64,000 nt of DNA from Streptomyces roseochromogenus subsp. oscitans DS 12.976 (GTDB taxonomy: Bacteria > Actinomycetota > Actinomycetes > Streptomycetales > Streptomycetaceae). The notes below the pieces were generated by a model, which was given only the letters and a program-made list of their open reading frames with translations, made no database searches and was not told the DNA's origin. Each line of letters begins with the position of its first letter. The stretch's first letter is position 1. The DNA is taken from contig NZ_CM002285.1 of assembly GCF_000497445.1 (NCBI RefSeq), positions 8,578,694 to 8,642,693 of the forward strand, written 5' to 3'. Positions 7,811 through 15,560 of this stretch are shown piece by piece. A program made the translations under genes and the position numbers.

Positions 7811-9039
7811 AAGAGACGAGCACCGTGTGGCCCGTCGCGGTCACCGGCCTGGGGATGATCACTCCAGGTGGCGGCGATGCCGCCACCACCTGGCAGACGG
7901 TGTGCGACGGCGCCTCCACTACCGCCGTCGATCCGGCACTGGCCCATCTGCCGGTCCGCCTGTCCTGCCGTGTCTCCGCGCCGCTGGCACGGCCCGTCAT
8001 GCTCCGCAAGGGCATCAGAAACCTCGACCCGGTCACCCGCTTCGGGCTCAACGCCGCGGACGAGGCGCTCAGCGACGCCGGGCTCGATCCAGCGCAGTGG
8101 CCCGCCGACCGCGTCGCCGTCATCGCCGGCACCGGGGCCGGCGGCTCCCAGACCGTCACCGAGGGACACCAGGTACTTGCTGCTCAGGGGCCCGGGGCCG
8201 TCTCGCCGTACCATCATCCCGCCTCGCTGATCAACATGACAGCCGCGTTCCTGAGCCTGTACTTCGGCGCCCGCGGTCCCAGCCTCACCGTCTCCACCGC
8301 CTGTGCCTCGGGCGCCGACGCCATCGGCCTTGCCCAAGACCTGCTCGCCACCGACCGCTGCGACATCGCCCTCGTGTGCGGCGCGGAGGCCGGCATCACC
8401 CCCATGGCAGTCGCGGGCTTCGCCCAGATCAGAGCCCTGTCAACCCACCCCGAACCCCACCTGGCGTCACGTCCCTTCGACCGGCAGCGGGACGGATTCG
8501 TCATCGCCGAAGGCGCCGCCGCGCTCGTGCTGGAACGGCCCCAGGATGCCACCGCCCGCGATGCCCATATCCACGCCCTGCTGCTGGCACACGCCTCCAC
8601 TACCGACGCCCACCACGCGACCGCACCCCACCCCGACGCCCACGGCGCCGAGAAGGCCCTGCGCCAGGCCCTGCAGCGGGCCGGTCTGACACCGGCCGAC
8701 ATCACCCACGTCAACGCACACGGCACCTCAACACGCGCCAACGACCGGATCGAAGCCGGCCTGCTCACCCGCCTCTTCCCCCACCACCCCGCCATCACCT
8801 CGACCAAGGGCGCGCTCGGCCACGCCCTCGGCGCGGCCGGGGCAATCGAGGCCGCACTTACCGCCCTCACCCTGGAAAAGCAGCAGATCCCCGCTACATC
8901 CGGCACACGCGAAGTCGACCCGGCCTGCGACATCGACCTCGTCACCCACGCGCCCCGACCCCACCAGGGCACGTACGCCGTCAGCAACTCCTTCGGGTTC
9001 GGCGGCCATAACAGCGTGCTTGTCCTCGCCGCCCCCTGA
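7807..9039 (+). CDS. 3-oxoacyl-ACP synthase II (KAS II, FabF-like)
   Basis: A 410-residue condensing enzyme that would elongate an acyl chain on the ACP encoded next. The catalytic triad is complete: C166 in STACASGADAIG, H305 in NAHGTSTRAND and H339 in KGALGHALGAAGAIEA. The C-terminal SNSFGFGGHN loop is also intact. The ATG overlaps the stop of KAS III (ATGA) and the ACP gene begins 19 bp after the stop. KAS III + KAS II + ACP with an oxoamine synthase recalls the RedP/RedR/RedQ plus oxoamine synthase set that makes 2-undecylpyrrole in prodiginine biosynthesis, so a specialised-metabolite role is likelier than housekeeping fatty acid synthesis. Confidence 0.9.
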   Translation: MKETSTVWPVAVTGLGMITPGGGDAATTWQTVCDGASTTAVDPALAHLPVRLSCRVSAPLARPVMLRKGIRNLDPVTRFGLNAADEALSDAGLDPAQWPADRVAVIAGTGAGGSQTVTEGHQVLAAQGPGAVSPYHHPASLINMTAAFLSLYFGARGPSLTVSTACASGADAIGLAQDLLATDRCDIALVCGAEAGITPMAVAGFAQIRALSTHPEPHLASRPFDRQRDGFVIAEGAAALVLERPQDATARDAHIHALLLAHASTTDAHHATAPHPDAHGAEKALRQALQRAGLTPADITHVNAHGTSTRANDRIEAGLLTRLFPHHPAITSTKGALGHALGAAGAIEAALTALTLEKQQIPATSGTREVDPACDIDLVTHAPRPHQGTYAVSNSFGFGGHNSVLVLAAP

Positions 9040-9057
9040 ACCCCGTCAAGGAGAACC

Positions 9058-9321
9058 ATGTCCGCCTTCGACCGCCTCGCCGACTTGGTCAGCCGCGTCG
9101 CCGAAGTCCCCCTCGAAACCATCACCCCCAACAGCAACCTGGAACAGCTCGACATCGACTCGCTGGCCCTGGTGGAACTGAGCCTGCGCGTCAACAGCGA
9201 CTTCGGCATCACCGTCGAGGACGGCGACATCCAAGCCAGCGACACCGTCGGCAGCATCGCGCAGTTCATCGACAGCAAGCTCCCTGCCGATCTCACCCAA
9301 GGCGCGTCCCTTCCTCAGTGA
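9058..9321 (+). CDS. Acyl carrier protein
   Basis: An 87-residue acidic four-helix protein of normal ACP length. The phosphopantetheine attachment site is S35 in LDIDSLALVELSL, matching the D-S-L consensus. AAGGAGAACC is a strong ribosome-binding site just before the ATG. It is the last gene of the oxoamine synthase-KAS-ACP unit and presumably carries the chain made by the neighbouring KAS II. Confidence 0.93.
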   Translation: MSAFDRLADLVSRVAEVPLETITPNSNLEQLDIDSLALVELSLRVNSDFGITVEDGDIQASDTVGSIAQFIDSKLPADLTQGASLPQ

Positions 9322-9480
9322 TCAACGTCGACTCCACGACCTGCCGGGCCCATCAACACGCCGCAGGCGCCCGCCGCGACGGACAGGTCCAGGAAGAGCC
9401 ACCAGGCCGTATCCGTGTCCGAACCCGACGACCACGGCCTGGGCCGGTCACGAGGAGGCTTCACCACCAAGATCCACATC
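9322..9480 (+). mobile_element. IS5-family transposase fragment
   Basis: The plus strand encodes NVDSTTCRAHQHAAGARRDG and then, in another frame, EPDDHGLGRSRGGFTTKIH. These are the DDE-region signatures (VDSTxxRAHQHAAGAR, GRSRGGxTTKIH) of IS5-group transposases common in Streptomyces. Both ends are missing and a frameshift separates the two parts. It begins immediately after the ACP stop codon. Confidence 0.8.
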
Positions 9481-10030
9481 ACCCCGGCCTCGCACCCGCA
9501 CTACCGGGGTATGGCCCTTGCGGCCCCAGTTCCTGGCGCGCGGCGGCGTCATCGCCTGCCCGGCTTCGTCCTCGAAAACGATCCAGCCGTCGCACGCTGC
9601 CGCGGTACTTTTACCCGCGGCCAGACCTCCTTCTTCCACAGCTCGACCGCATCCTCGTCGCGCTCGATCGCCCGGCGGGCGGGCTGCTGCCACGACCAGC
9701 CGTGCCGCTACAGCAGGCGCCAGGTGCGCTCCACCATGTACCAGACGTGAAACAGCCGACCGATCAGCGTCTTCACCCGGGCCAGGGTCCACCATTGGTC
9801 CGCCCAGCCATGGGCGAGCGGGCCACGCTCCAACTCCCGCTCCGGCCTGGCAATTTGCGCCGGACTGAGTCTCGGGCGGCCTGGAGAGCCCTTCGACAGG
9901 ACCCCGGCCTCCCCGCGTTCGCGCCAGGCCCGGCGCCACCGCTCCACCGACCGCTCACTCTCCTTCGGGCTTCGACACCTCGAAGATCAGCCGGTGGCCG
10001 TTCGTCTGTGCGGACTCCACCCCGATGACG
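9478..10030 (-). mobile_element. IS630-family transposase relic
   Basis: Minus-strand frames give SVERWRRAWRERGEAGVLSK, LSPAQIARPERELERGPLAH, WTLARVKTLIGRLFHVWY and, after frame changes, DGWIVFEDEAGQAMTPPRAR followed by NWGRKGHTPVVRVRGRG. These are successive parts of an IS630 transposase: winged-helix domain, then the first catalytic Asp in FEDEAG. At least two frameshifts and truncation at the IS5 junction (about 9478) make it inactive. Terminal repeats could not be identified. Confidence 0.8.
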
Positions 10031-10273
10031 GAGCAAACCCCCGGATCAGGTCGAACCCGTACGCCACTTCCGTGGACGCAACCCTCGTGTCACCCGACTG
10101 GCTCCAAGTCACTGTCGCCCGAAGAGCCCAGCAAGACTTGCGTCACTCGTACGGCGGACTTGGAGTGCAGTCGGTTGCTGCACCCGGAACCCTAGGATCC
10201 ATCACCGGACAAAAAGGGCATATATTCCCTCGTCCGGCACGGGCGGGTTCACCTCACCACTGAAGGAGACGGG

Positions 10274-10897
10274 ATGTCGCACCGCGCCGGGAGAACCCGC
10301 TGGAGGCGCTTCGCGGTGGTCCTGGTGTCCGGCGTCGCAGCGTGCGCGACGGTCGGCATCGCCATGGCGCAAGGAGTGCTCGCCGCCTCGTTCTTCATCT
10401 CCGGTCAGAGGTTTCAGGTCTCCGCCGACTCGTTGACCGCCCGTGGATTCAGCCTCTACGGCATGGTCGACGTGACCAAGAAACATGAACTCGTACCCGT
10501 CGTGGTCAACGGGTTCCGGCACGCGACGGTCAGGGGGCTGTGCCAGTCCATTCTCGTCGACATCCCGGTGCTGGGCACACAGACTCTGCGGCTCACCGGC
10601 GGTGACGACCGGCCGGCCGAGGCGTCGGACCTGTTCATCGACGCGACGGCCGAGTCCGCCGATGGCGCGAATTTCAGCGGCCTCGACATCGGAGTCGCTC
10701 AGGGCGCCCTGGCCAAGGGGTCGGTCGAGCCCCAAGACAGGAACTCGCGGTTCTTCGCCCCTGACGGGGTGGGCCAGCAAGCTCTGTCGACCACCCTGAC
10801 CGACCTGCGAGTGAGTGCCGTCACGGTCTCCGCCGGCACGTTCAGCGTTCCGGGTCTGCGCTTGCGGCTCGAGCACGGCAGCCATCCGTGCCCCTGA
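10274..10897 (+). CDS. DUF6230 family secreted or membrane-anchored protein
   Basis: A 207-residue protein with a basic N-terminus (RRFAVVL) followed by a hydrophobic stretch to about residue 38, fitting an uncleaved anchor or signal peptide. The body (ASFFISGQRFQVSADSL, VRGLCQSILVDIP, ADGANFSGLDIGVAQG) matches the actinobacterial DUF6230 family, sometimes mislabelled cholesterol esterase. A GAAGGAGA site precedes the ATG. The DUF6114 gene follows after 85 bp, the usual partner of this family. The molecular function is unknown. Confidence 0.8.
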   Translation: MSHRAGRTRWRRFAVVLVSGVAACATVGIAMAQGVLAASFFISGQRFQVSADSLTARGFSLYGMVDVTKKHELVPVVVNGFRHATVRGLCQSILVDIPVLGTQTLRLTGGDDRPAEASDLFIDATAESADGANFSGLDIGVAQGALAKGSVEPQDRNSRFFAPDGVGQQALSTTLTDLRVSAVTVSAGTFSVPGLRLRLEHGSHPCP

Positions 10898-10982
10898 CCC
10901 GGCGGCCCGTGCGCAGGGGCCGCAGGCCCGGGCCTCCCTCCTCCTCGCGGGGCCATGGCATCACTGAATCAGGACAGGACGC

Positions 10983-11465
10983 GTGATCATCAAACCCTTC
11001 GACAGACGACGTGAACTGCTTTCCACCGCAGTGGAGTTCAGGCGGACGTTCAGAACCTGGCGTGGCGAACGCCCCTTCTGGGCAGGGGTGTTCACGTTCG
11101 CAGCCGGTCTGCCCATCCTCTACTGGCCTTACGCCAACCTGGACCTGGGCGGGGTTCCACTCGCCCTGTCGACCACGTCGGGTGCCGGATCCCTGGTGAT
11201 CGGGACTCTGCTCCTGGCGCTGGGTGTCGCGCTCTGGTACGGCCCCCACCTTCGTGCGTTCGCCGGGATTGCCACCCTCCTCCTCGCCGTCATTTCCTTT
11301 CCCGTCGCGAACTTCGGCGGCCTCTTCCTCGGCGCAGCCTCCGGCCTGATCGGCGGCTCCCTGGCCTGTGCCTGGATGCCGCCCACGGCCGACGAGCCGT
11401 CGACGCCACCCGGTGACCGCACGGCCGCACCGGTTCCGGCGGGAGAGGGCCGAAGTGACACCTGA
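10983..11465 (+). CDS. DUF6114 family membrane protein
   Basis: A 160-residue protein with four hydrophobic segments (around residues 33-50, 65-85, 88-105 and 108-128) and a hydrophilic Pro-rich tail. FRTWRGERPFWAGVFTFAAG and the central GAGSLVIGTLLLALG are characteristic of DUF6114. These proteins are nearly always encoded next to DUF6230, which suggests a joint envelope function. No biochemical role is known to me. Confidence 0.8.
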   Translation: MIIKPFDRRRELLSTAVEFRRTFRTWRGERPFWAGVFTFAAGLPILYWPYANLDLGGVPLALSTTSGAGSLVIGTLLLALGVALWYGPHLRAFAGIATLLLAVISFPVANFGGLFLGAASGLIGGSLACAWMPPTADEPSTPPGDRTAAPVPAGEGRSDT

Positions 11466-11940
11466 CGGCCGTGCAGGCCGGACCGCGCACTCCTGCGACC
11501 ACGAGCCCGAGCGCCACCACCAGGGCCGCACGACAAGGACCGCTCCGGCGCTCGGCCGCGTACCCCGGCCACCTGCCTGCGCGTTGGCCGTGGCCGGCGG
11601 GTCCTGGCCCTGTACCCGGCCACACGGTGGGTGGCCGATACGCTGCCCCGGCTCCGGCGCGGCAGCCGGCCCTAAAGGGAGCAGATGAAAACGGAGCAGG
11701 CACAGGAGAAGGCGCATCGGCAGGGAGGGGAGCCGCCGCGGGTGTGCTGACGCGCGGCCACATGCGGGAGAACGATGCCAACCTGTCCGCGGCTGCGCGG
11801 GCGGAGCTGGAGGAGGAGTACGCCGGCACCCGCCTCTGTAGGCAAGAGTTGTCCGAGGAGCTGCGCGAGGACGTGGAGCAGGATCGGTACACGCCGACGC
11901 AGGCGATGAAGCGGGCACCCGGAGGCTGTTGCTGAGCGCC
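11466..11940. other. Gene-poor region with weak small ORFs
   Basis: No convincing gene. A 57-codon frame at 11762-11935 encodes an acidic peptide (MRENDANLSAAARAELEEEY...), and a 21-codon frame at 11685 has a GGGAG site, but neither resembles a known family. Either could be a fragment. Confidence 0.4.
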
Positions 11941-12129
11941 GTGGAACGCCGGGTGGCTGCGGTGGGACGGACTGGTGCGCGCCTGGACTGCTTGGCCGGT
12001 AACGCCCAGCTCAACCCCTATTAGCGGCACGCCGGTTACCGCGTCGTGGGTCACGAGGAGGGCAAGCCGCAGCCGAGCGGGACGCCCAGATCCTTCACGC
12101 TGCTGGAGAAAGTGCTTCGAAAGGCAGGG
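11941..12129 (+). pseudogene. GNAT acetyltransferase C-terminal relic
   Basis: The translation runs ARLDCLAGNAQLNPY, stop, RHAGYRVVGHEEGKPQP, then GTPRSFTLLEKVL. It matches the end of a GNAT domain (LRLDCWAGNxxLxxYYxxAGYRVVGHxEGKP) with an amber stop replacing the second tyrosine. Nothing of the N-terminal half is visible upstream, so it is a decayed fragment. Confidence 0.65.
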
Positions 12130-12489
12130 CAGGGCGGAAACCGGGGAATCCCTTTCCGACCGCCGGATCCTTGGCCCGGTCGTAAGGCATGGGGGGACGG
12201 GGTTGATAACTGCCCCTTTGGGATTCACAAAGCATTCATATGAGATGAAGTTCGGCCTTCTATGGACGATTAGGCGCTGCGGCCGCCCCAGTTCCGATAG
12301 GACTTGTCTTGTCATCTCCGCGTGCCGCGACCTGTGGCTACCAGGGTCGATCGGGTGCTCGTGAGATTCCGGCAAGTTTCGTATAGCGGATGATTCCCGC
12401 CATCAGTAGATAAATCCCCTCTTGTGGTCAGCCGGTGACAGGAAGACGATCGCTCCTCGTTCCCATCCCCCAGCTGCGAGGAGTTCTTC
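12130..12489. other. Leader and promoter region of the encapsulin operon
   Basis: 360 bases without a gene, of lower G+C than the surroundings. AT-rich elements such as GTATAGC (near 12380) and GTAGATAAAT (near 12406) could belong to a promoter, but no pair with good spacing stands out. A GCGAGGAG ribosome-binding site lies just before the encapsulin ATG. Confidence 0.45.
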
Positions 12490-13869
12490 ATGAACGAGCG
12501 GTTGAGCCTCGGCCCGGATGCCGCACGGCAACTCGCCAACACCACCAAGACGACACCGCAGATGCGCGGCATCACGCCGCGCTATCTGCTGCGCGCGCTG
12601 CCCTGGGTGGACGTCGAGTCCGGCGTCTACCGGGTCAACCGGCGCCGTACGTACGTCCTCGGCGACGACCGCATCAGCACGACCGACGACGTCACGCCGC
12701 GCGTCATCGCAGGAGACCTCCGCGAACTGCCGTATCTGCGAGAGGCGGACGACACGCTGCTGGAGGAACTGGCCGGCGCGTTCACGCAGGTGACCTTCGA
12801 GCCGGGCGAGTTGCTGGCCCAGGAGGGCGCCCCGGCCGACCGGTTGTGGGTGATCGTGCACGGGCGCGCGGAGAAGCGTGCGGCCGGGCAGTACGGCGCG
12901 GACGCGCTCCTCGACGTCATCGGCGACGGCCAGTTCTTCGACCTCGGCGTGTGGACTCGCGCCGAGGCCATGCCGTACCGGGTGCAGGCGCTGACCGCCG
13001 GCGTCGCCCTCTGCCTGGAGCGCGCGGAGCTCGCCCGGCTCAGCGAGCGGGACGAGACCTTACGGGGTGCGCTGGACACGTACGTCGCCGGCGCCGACGT
13101 CATGGCCGGTGCCGAGGTCCCCGTCGACCTCACGGCGGGGCACGTCGGTGAGCCGGACCTGCCGGGGACGTTCGTCGACTACGAGGACACGCCCCGCGAG
13201 TACCACATGACGCTCGCACAGACAGTGTTGCGCGTGCACACACGTGTCTCCGACCTCTACAACGGGCCGATCGACCAGACGCGGGCCCAGGCCAACCTCA
13301 CCGTGCACGCCCTGCGCGAGCGGCAGGAGGCCTCGATGCTGTACCACCCGGAGTTCGGGCTCTTCAACAACGTCGCTCCCGGGCAGCGCGTACAGACGCG
13401 CACCGGCGCGCCGACCCCCGACGACCTGGACGAGCTGCTGACGCGGGTGTGGAAGCAGCCCGCCTACTTCCTCGCCCATCCGAAGGCGATCGCGGCGTTC
13501 GGCCGCGAATGTACACGCCGGGGCGTGCCCCCGGTGATCGAGAACCGCTTTGGCAGCCCGCTGCTGACCTGGCGCGGAGTGCCGCTGCTGCCGTCCGACA
13601 AGGTGAGGTTCTCCGGAGGCGTGGGCGTGGGTACCACCGAGATCCTGCTGATGCGTCTGGGCGAGGCCGAGCAGGGCGTGGTGGGACTGCGGCCCTCGAA
13701 CGTCGCCGACGAGGTCGAGCCGGGCCTGGCGATGAAGAACATGGGCGTGGACCAGAAGGGCATCACGTCGTACCTGATGACGGCGTACTTCAACGCGGCG
13801 GTGCTGGTGGAGGACGCGCTCGCGGTGCTCCAGAACGTCGAGGTGTCCAAGTACCATGACTACTCCTGA
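12490..13869 (+). CDS. Family 2B encapsulin shell protein with cyclic-nucleotide-binding domain
   Basis: A 459-residue protein. Residues 1-80 (RYLLRALPWVDVESGVYRVN) and about 215-455 (VLRVHTRVSDLYNGPIDQTR, WKQPAYFLAHPKAIAAFGRE, STEILLMRLGE-like GTTEILLMRLGE) form the HK97-type shell fold of family 2 encapsulins. Between them, residues about 95-195 form a cNMP-binding fold (TFEPGELLAQEGAPADRLWV, VIGDGQFFDLG), which defines subtype 2B. Such shells self-assemble into icosahedral compartments. The cysteine desulfurase gene overlaps its last 14 bp. One in-frame TTA codon at 13060-13062 suggests bldA-dependent, developmental translation. Whether a nucleotide binds cannot be judged. Confidence 0.9.
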   Translation: MNERLSLGPDAARQLANTTKTTPQMRGITPRYLLRALPWVDVESGVYRVNRRRTYVLGDDRISTTDDVTPRVIAGDLRELPYLREADDTLLEELAGAFTQVTFEPGELLAQEGAPADRLWVIVHGRAEKRAAGQYGADALLDVIGDGQFFDLGVWTRAEAMPYRVQALTAGVALCLERAELARLSERDETLRGALDTYVAGADVMAGAEVPVDLTAGHVGEPDLPGTFVDYEDTPREYHMTLAQTVLRVHTRVSDLYNGPIDQTRAQANLTVHALRERQEASMLYHPEFGLFNNVAPGQRVQTRTGAPTPDDLDELLTRVWKQPAYFLAHPKAIAAFGRECTRRGVPPVIENRFGSPLLTWRGVPLLPSDKVRFSGGVGVGTTEILLMRLGEAEQGVVGLRPSNVADEVEPGLAMKNMGVDQKGITSYLMTAYFNAAVLVEDALAVLQNVEVSKYHDYS

Positions 13870-15193
13870 CGTTGCCGCCGGAGTCCCCGCGCCGCCCGGC
13901 CTGTCCGGGCTTCGCGGGTCTCCCGAACTCACCGGTCAGGCCATGGCCCCTGCCGCTCCCCAGCCGTCCGGTACCTCCCAGGGCTTCTCGCCCGAAGTGG
14001 CTCGCCGGGACGTGCCGATCCTGCACCGGACGGTCAACGGTCACCCGCTGATCTGGCTGGACAACGGCGCCACCACACAGAAGCCCCGGCAGGTGATCGA
14101 GACGCTGGCGGCGTTCTACGCCTCTGCCAACTCCAACATCCACCGGGGCGCGCACACCATGGCGCGCGAGGCGACGGAAATGTACGAGGCTGGCCGGGCC
14201 GCGGTCGCGCAGTTTCTGGGCGCGCCCTCGCCCGAGAGCATCGTCTTCGTCCGGGGAACGACCGAGGCCATCAACCTGGTCGCACAGAGCTGGGGGCGAG
14301 CAAACCTCGGCCCTGGAGACGACGTCCTCGTGCCGGTGCTGGAGCACCACGCGAACATCGTGCCCTGGCAACGGGTCGCCAAGGAGACACGAGCGCGCGT
14401 CGTGCCCGTACCCCTGCGGCCGGACGGCGGCATCGACCAGGACGCGTACGCCGATCTGCTCTCCATGCGGACCCGGCTCGTGGTCCTCAGCCATGCCTCG
14501 AACGTCCTCGGCACCGTTCCACCGGTGCGGGAGATGACGGCGCTTGCGCACCGCTACCAGGCGAAAGTGCTGGTGGACGGGGCACAGGCAGTGGCGCACT
14601 TCCCCGTCGACGTGACGGACCTGGACGCCGACTTCTACACCTTCTCCGGCCACAAGATCTACGCCCCGACAGGCATCGGCGCCCTGTACGCCAAGCCAGA
14701 GATCCTCCGGACCATGGCGCCGTGGCAGTCGGGCGGCAACATGATCGAGTCGGTGAGCTTCGACCGTACGACATACGCCCCGGTCCCGCACCGCTTCGAA
14801 GCCGGTACCGGCCACATCTCCGGCGTGGCCGGCCTGCTGTCCGCCCTCAACTGGCTGACAGGCTTCGACCGTAAGGCGGTGGCGGACTACGAGACCCAGC
14901 TGACGGCCTACGCGCAGGAGGCCCTGGCCAAGGTTCCGGGCCTCGAACTGCTGGGCCCGGCGGCCGAGCGGATCGGCGTACTGACCTTCACCCTGCCCGG
15001 CCACAGCCCGACCGAGATCGCCGACTGGCTGGACGGCGACGGCATCGCGATCCGGGCCGGCCATCACTGCGCCCAGCCGGCGCTGGCTCACTACGGCCTC
15101 GATTCGGCGGCCCGCGCGTCGTTGGCGCTGTACAACACGAGGGAGGAGGTGGACCGGCTGGTGGCGTCGCTACTGGAGCTGCGGGCCGCCTAG
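13856..15193 (+). CDS. Cysteine desulfurase (SufS-like), probable encapsulin cargo
   Basis: A 445-residue PLP enzyme that removes sulfur from cysteine as a persulfide. The PLP lysine is K267 (FSGHKIYAPTG) and the persulfide cysteine is C405 (RAGHHCAQPA). Other group II markers are LDNGATTQKP and NSNIHRGAHTM. The first 45 residues are an additional Pro/Ala/Gly-rich, probably disordered segment (with LSGLRGSPEL) absent from ordinary SufS, as expected for the cargo-loading tail of family 2 encapsulin desulfurases. The start codon lies inside the shell gene (14-bp overlap), indicating coupled synthesis. By analogy with the cyanobacterial and Acinetobacter systems the pair may store elemental sulfur. 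That role is inference. Confidence 0.92.
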   Translation: MTTPDVAAGVPAPPGLSGLRGSPELTGQAMAPAAPQPSGTSQGFSPEVARRDVPILHRTVNGHPLIWLDNGATTQKPRQVIETLAAFYASANSNIHRGAHTMAREATEMYEAGRAAVAQFLGAPSPESIVFVRGTTEAINLVAQSWGRANLGPGDDVLVPVLEHHANIVPWQRVAKETRARVVPVPLRPDGGIDQDAYADLLSMRTRLVVLSHASNVLGTVPPVREMTALAHRYQAKVLVDGAQAVAHFPVDVTDLDADFYTFSGHKIYAPTGIGALYAKPEILRTMAPWQSGGNMIESVSFDRTTYAPVPHRFEAGTGHISGVAGLLSALNWLTGFDRKAVADYETQLTAYAQEALAKVPGLELLGPAAERIGVLTFTLPGHSPTEIADWLDGDGIAIRAGHHCAQPALAHYGLDSAARASLALYNTREEVDRLVASLLELRAA

Positions 15194-15240
15194 GCCGGGC
15201 GCTCGGTGGCCCCGGCCGGAGCCGGTGGATGTGGCGGGGC

Positions 15241-15264
15241 CCGGGAGTCGTATCCAGCTCCCGG
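15241..15264 (+). terminator. Terminator after the encapsulin operon
   Basis: CCGGGAG / CTCCCGG, a perfect 7-bp stem with a 10-base loop, lies 48 bp after the desulfurase stop. Confidence 0.55.
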
Positions 15265-15310
15265 TCCCCTGGGGATGCCACCCAATTGCGCACGCCGGCG
15301 GCGTTCAAGA

Positions 15311-15414
15311 GGTCGGATCAGTCATCATGCCGTCGTGTTCTTCCTTTGAACTACCGCACCAGGAGAGAGGTGCAGGCGAGAGTCGAACTCGCATCCGACG
15401 ACGTTCGTCCGGCC
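15311..15414 (-). ncRNA. Permuted tRNA-like RNA module A (Y RNA/YrlA-like candidate)
   Basis: Read on the minus strand the order is: outer stem GGCCGGA, inner stem CGTCG, a T-arm (GCGAG-TTCGACT-CTCGC, 15392-15376), acceptor strand CTGCACC (15375-15369), an 8-base loop, acceptor strand GGTGCGG (15360-15354), TA, a D-arm (GTTC-AAAGGAA-GAAC, 15351-15337), inner stem CGACG, outer stem TCCGACC. The acceptor strands pair over 7 bp (one G-U), and inner and outer stems pair with one mismatch. This is a tRNA body with the acceptor end closed and its ends in the anticodon position, the arrangement described for YrlA-type Y RNAs. Expression and identity are unproven. Confidence 0.6.
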
Positions 15415-15469
15415 TCGGTCGATCCGGCGATCGGCGGCGATGCTGAGACTGGAGCGAGAGTCTGAGATC

Positions 15470-15560
15470 GACCGCGGCTGCCTCTGCCAAGTTGGGCTAC
15501 CCCGGCGCGTTGCACATGCTGTGCCGGGGGAAGGGCTCGAACCTTCACTGTCTCCGTGTC
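15470..15560 (-). ncRNA. Permuted tRNA-like RNA module B (Y RNA/YrlA-like candidate)
   Basis: A second module 55 bp upstream of module A on the same strand. Minus-strand order: GACACGG, T-arm (GAAGG-TTCGAGC-CCTTC, 15546-15530), acceptor strand CCCCGGC (15529-15523), 16-base loop, acceptor strand GCCGGGG (15506-15500), TA, D-arm GCCC-AACTTGGCAGA-GGC (15497-15480), A, CCGCGGTC. The acceptor stem is a perfect 7-bp helix; the closing stem (GAC-A-CGG with CCG-CG-GTC) has a bulge. Between the modules, a 9-bp hairpin (CGGTCGATC / GATCGACCG) and a nested AGACT/AGTCT stem add structure. It overlaps the 3' end of the decayed DUF7873-like frame. Confidence 0.6.

Noticed and set aside
15361..15546. Two ordinary tRNA genes
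   Set aside because: The T-arm halves lie 5' of the matching acceptor and D-arm halves, and no conventional acceptor pairing with an anticodon arm in normal order could be drawn; therefore described as permuted modules.
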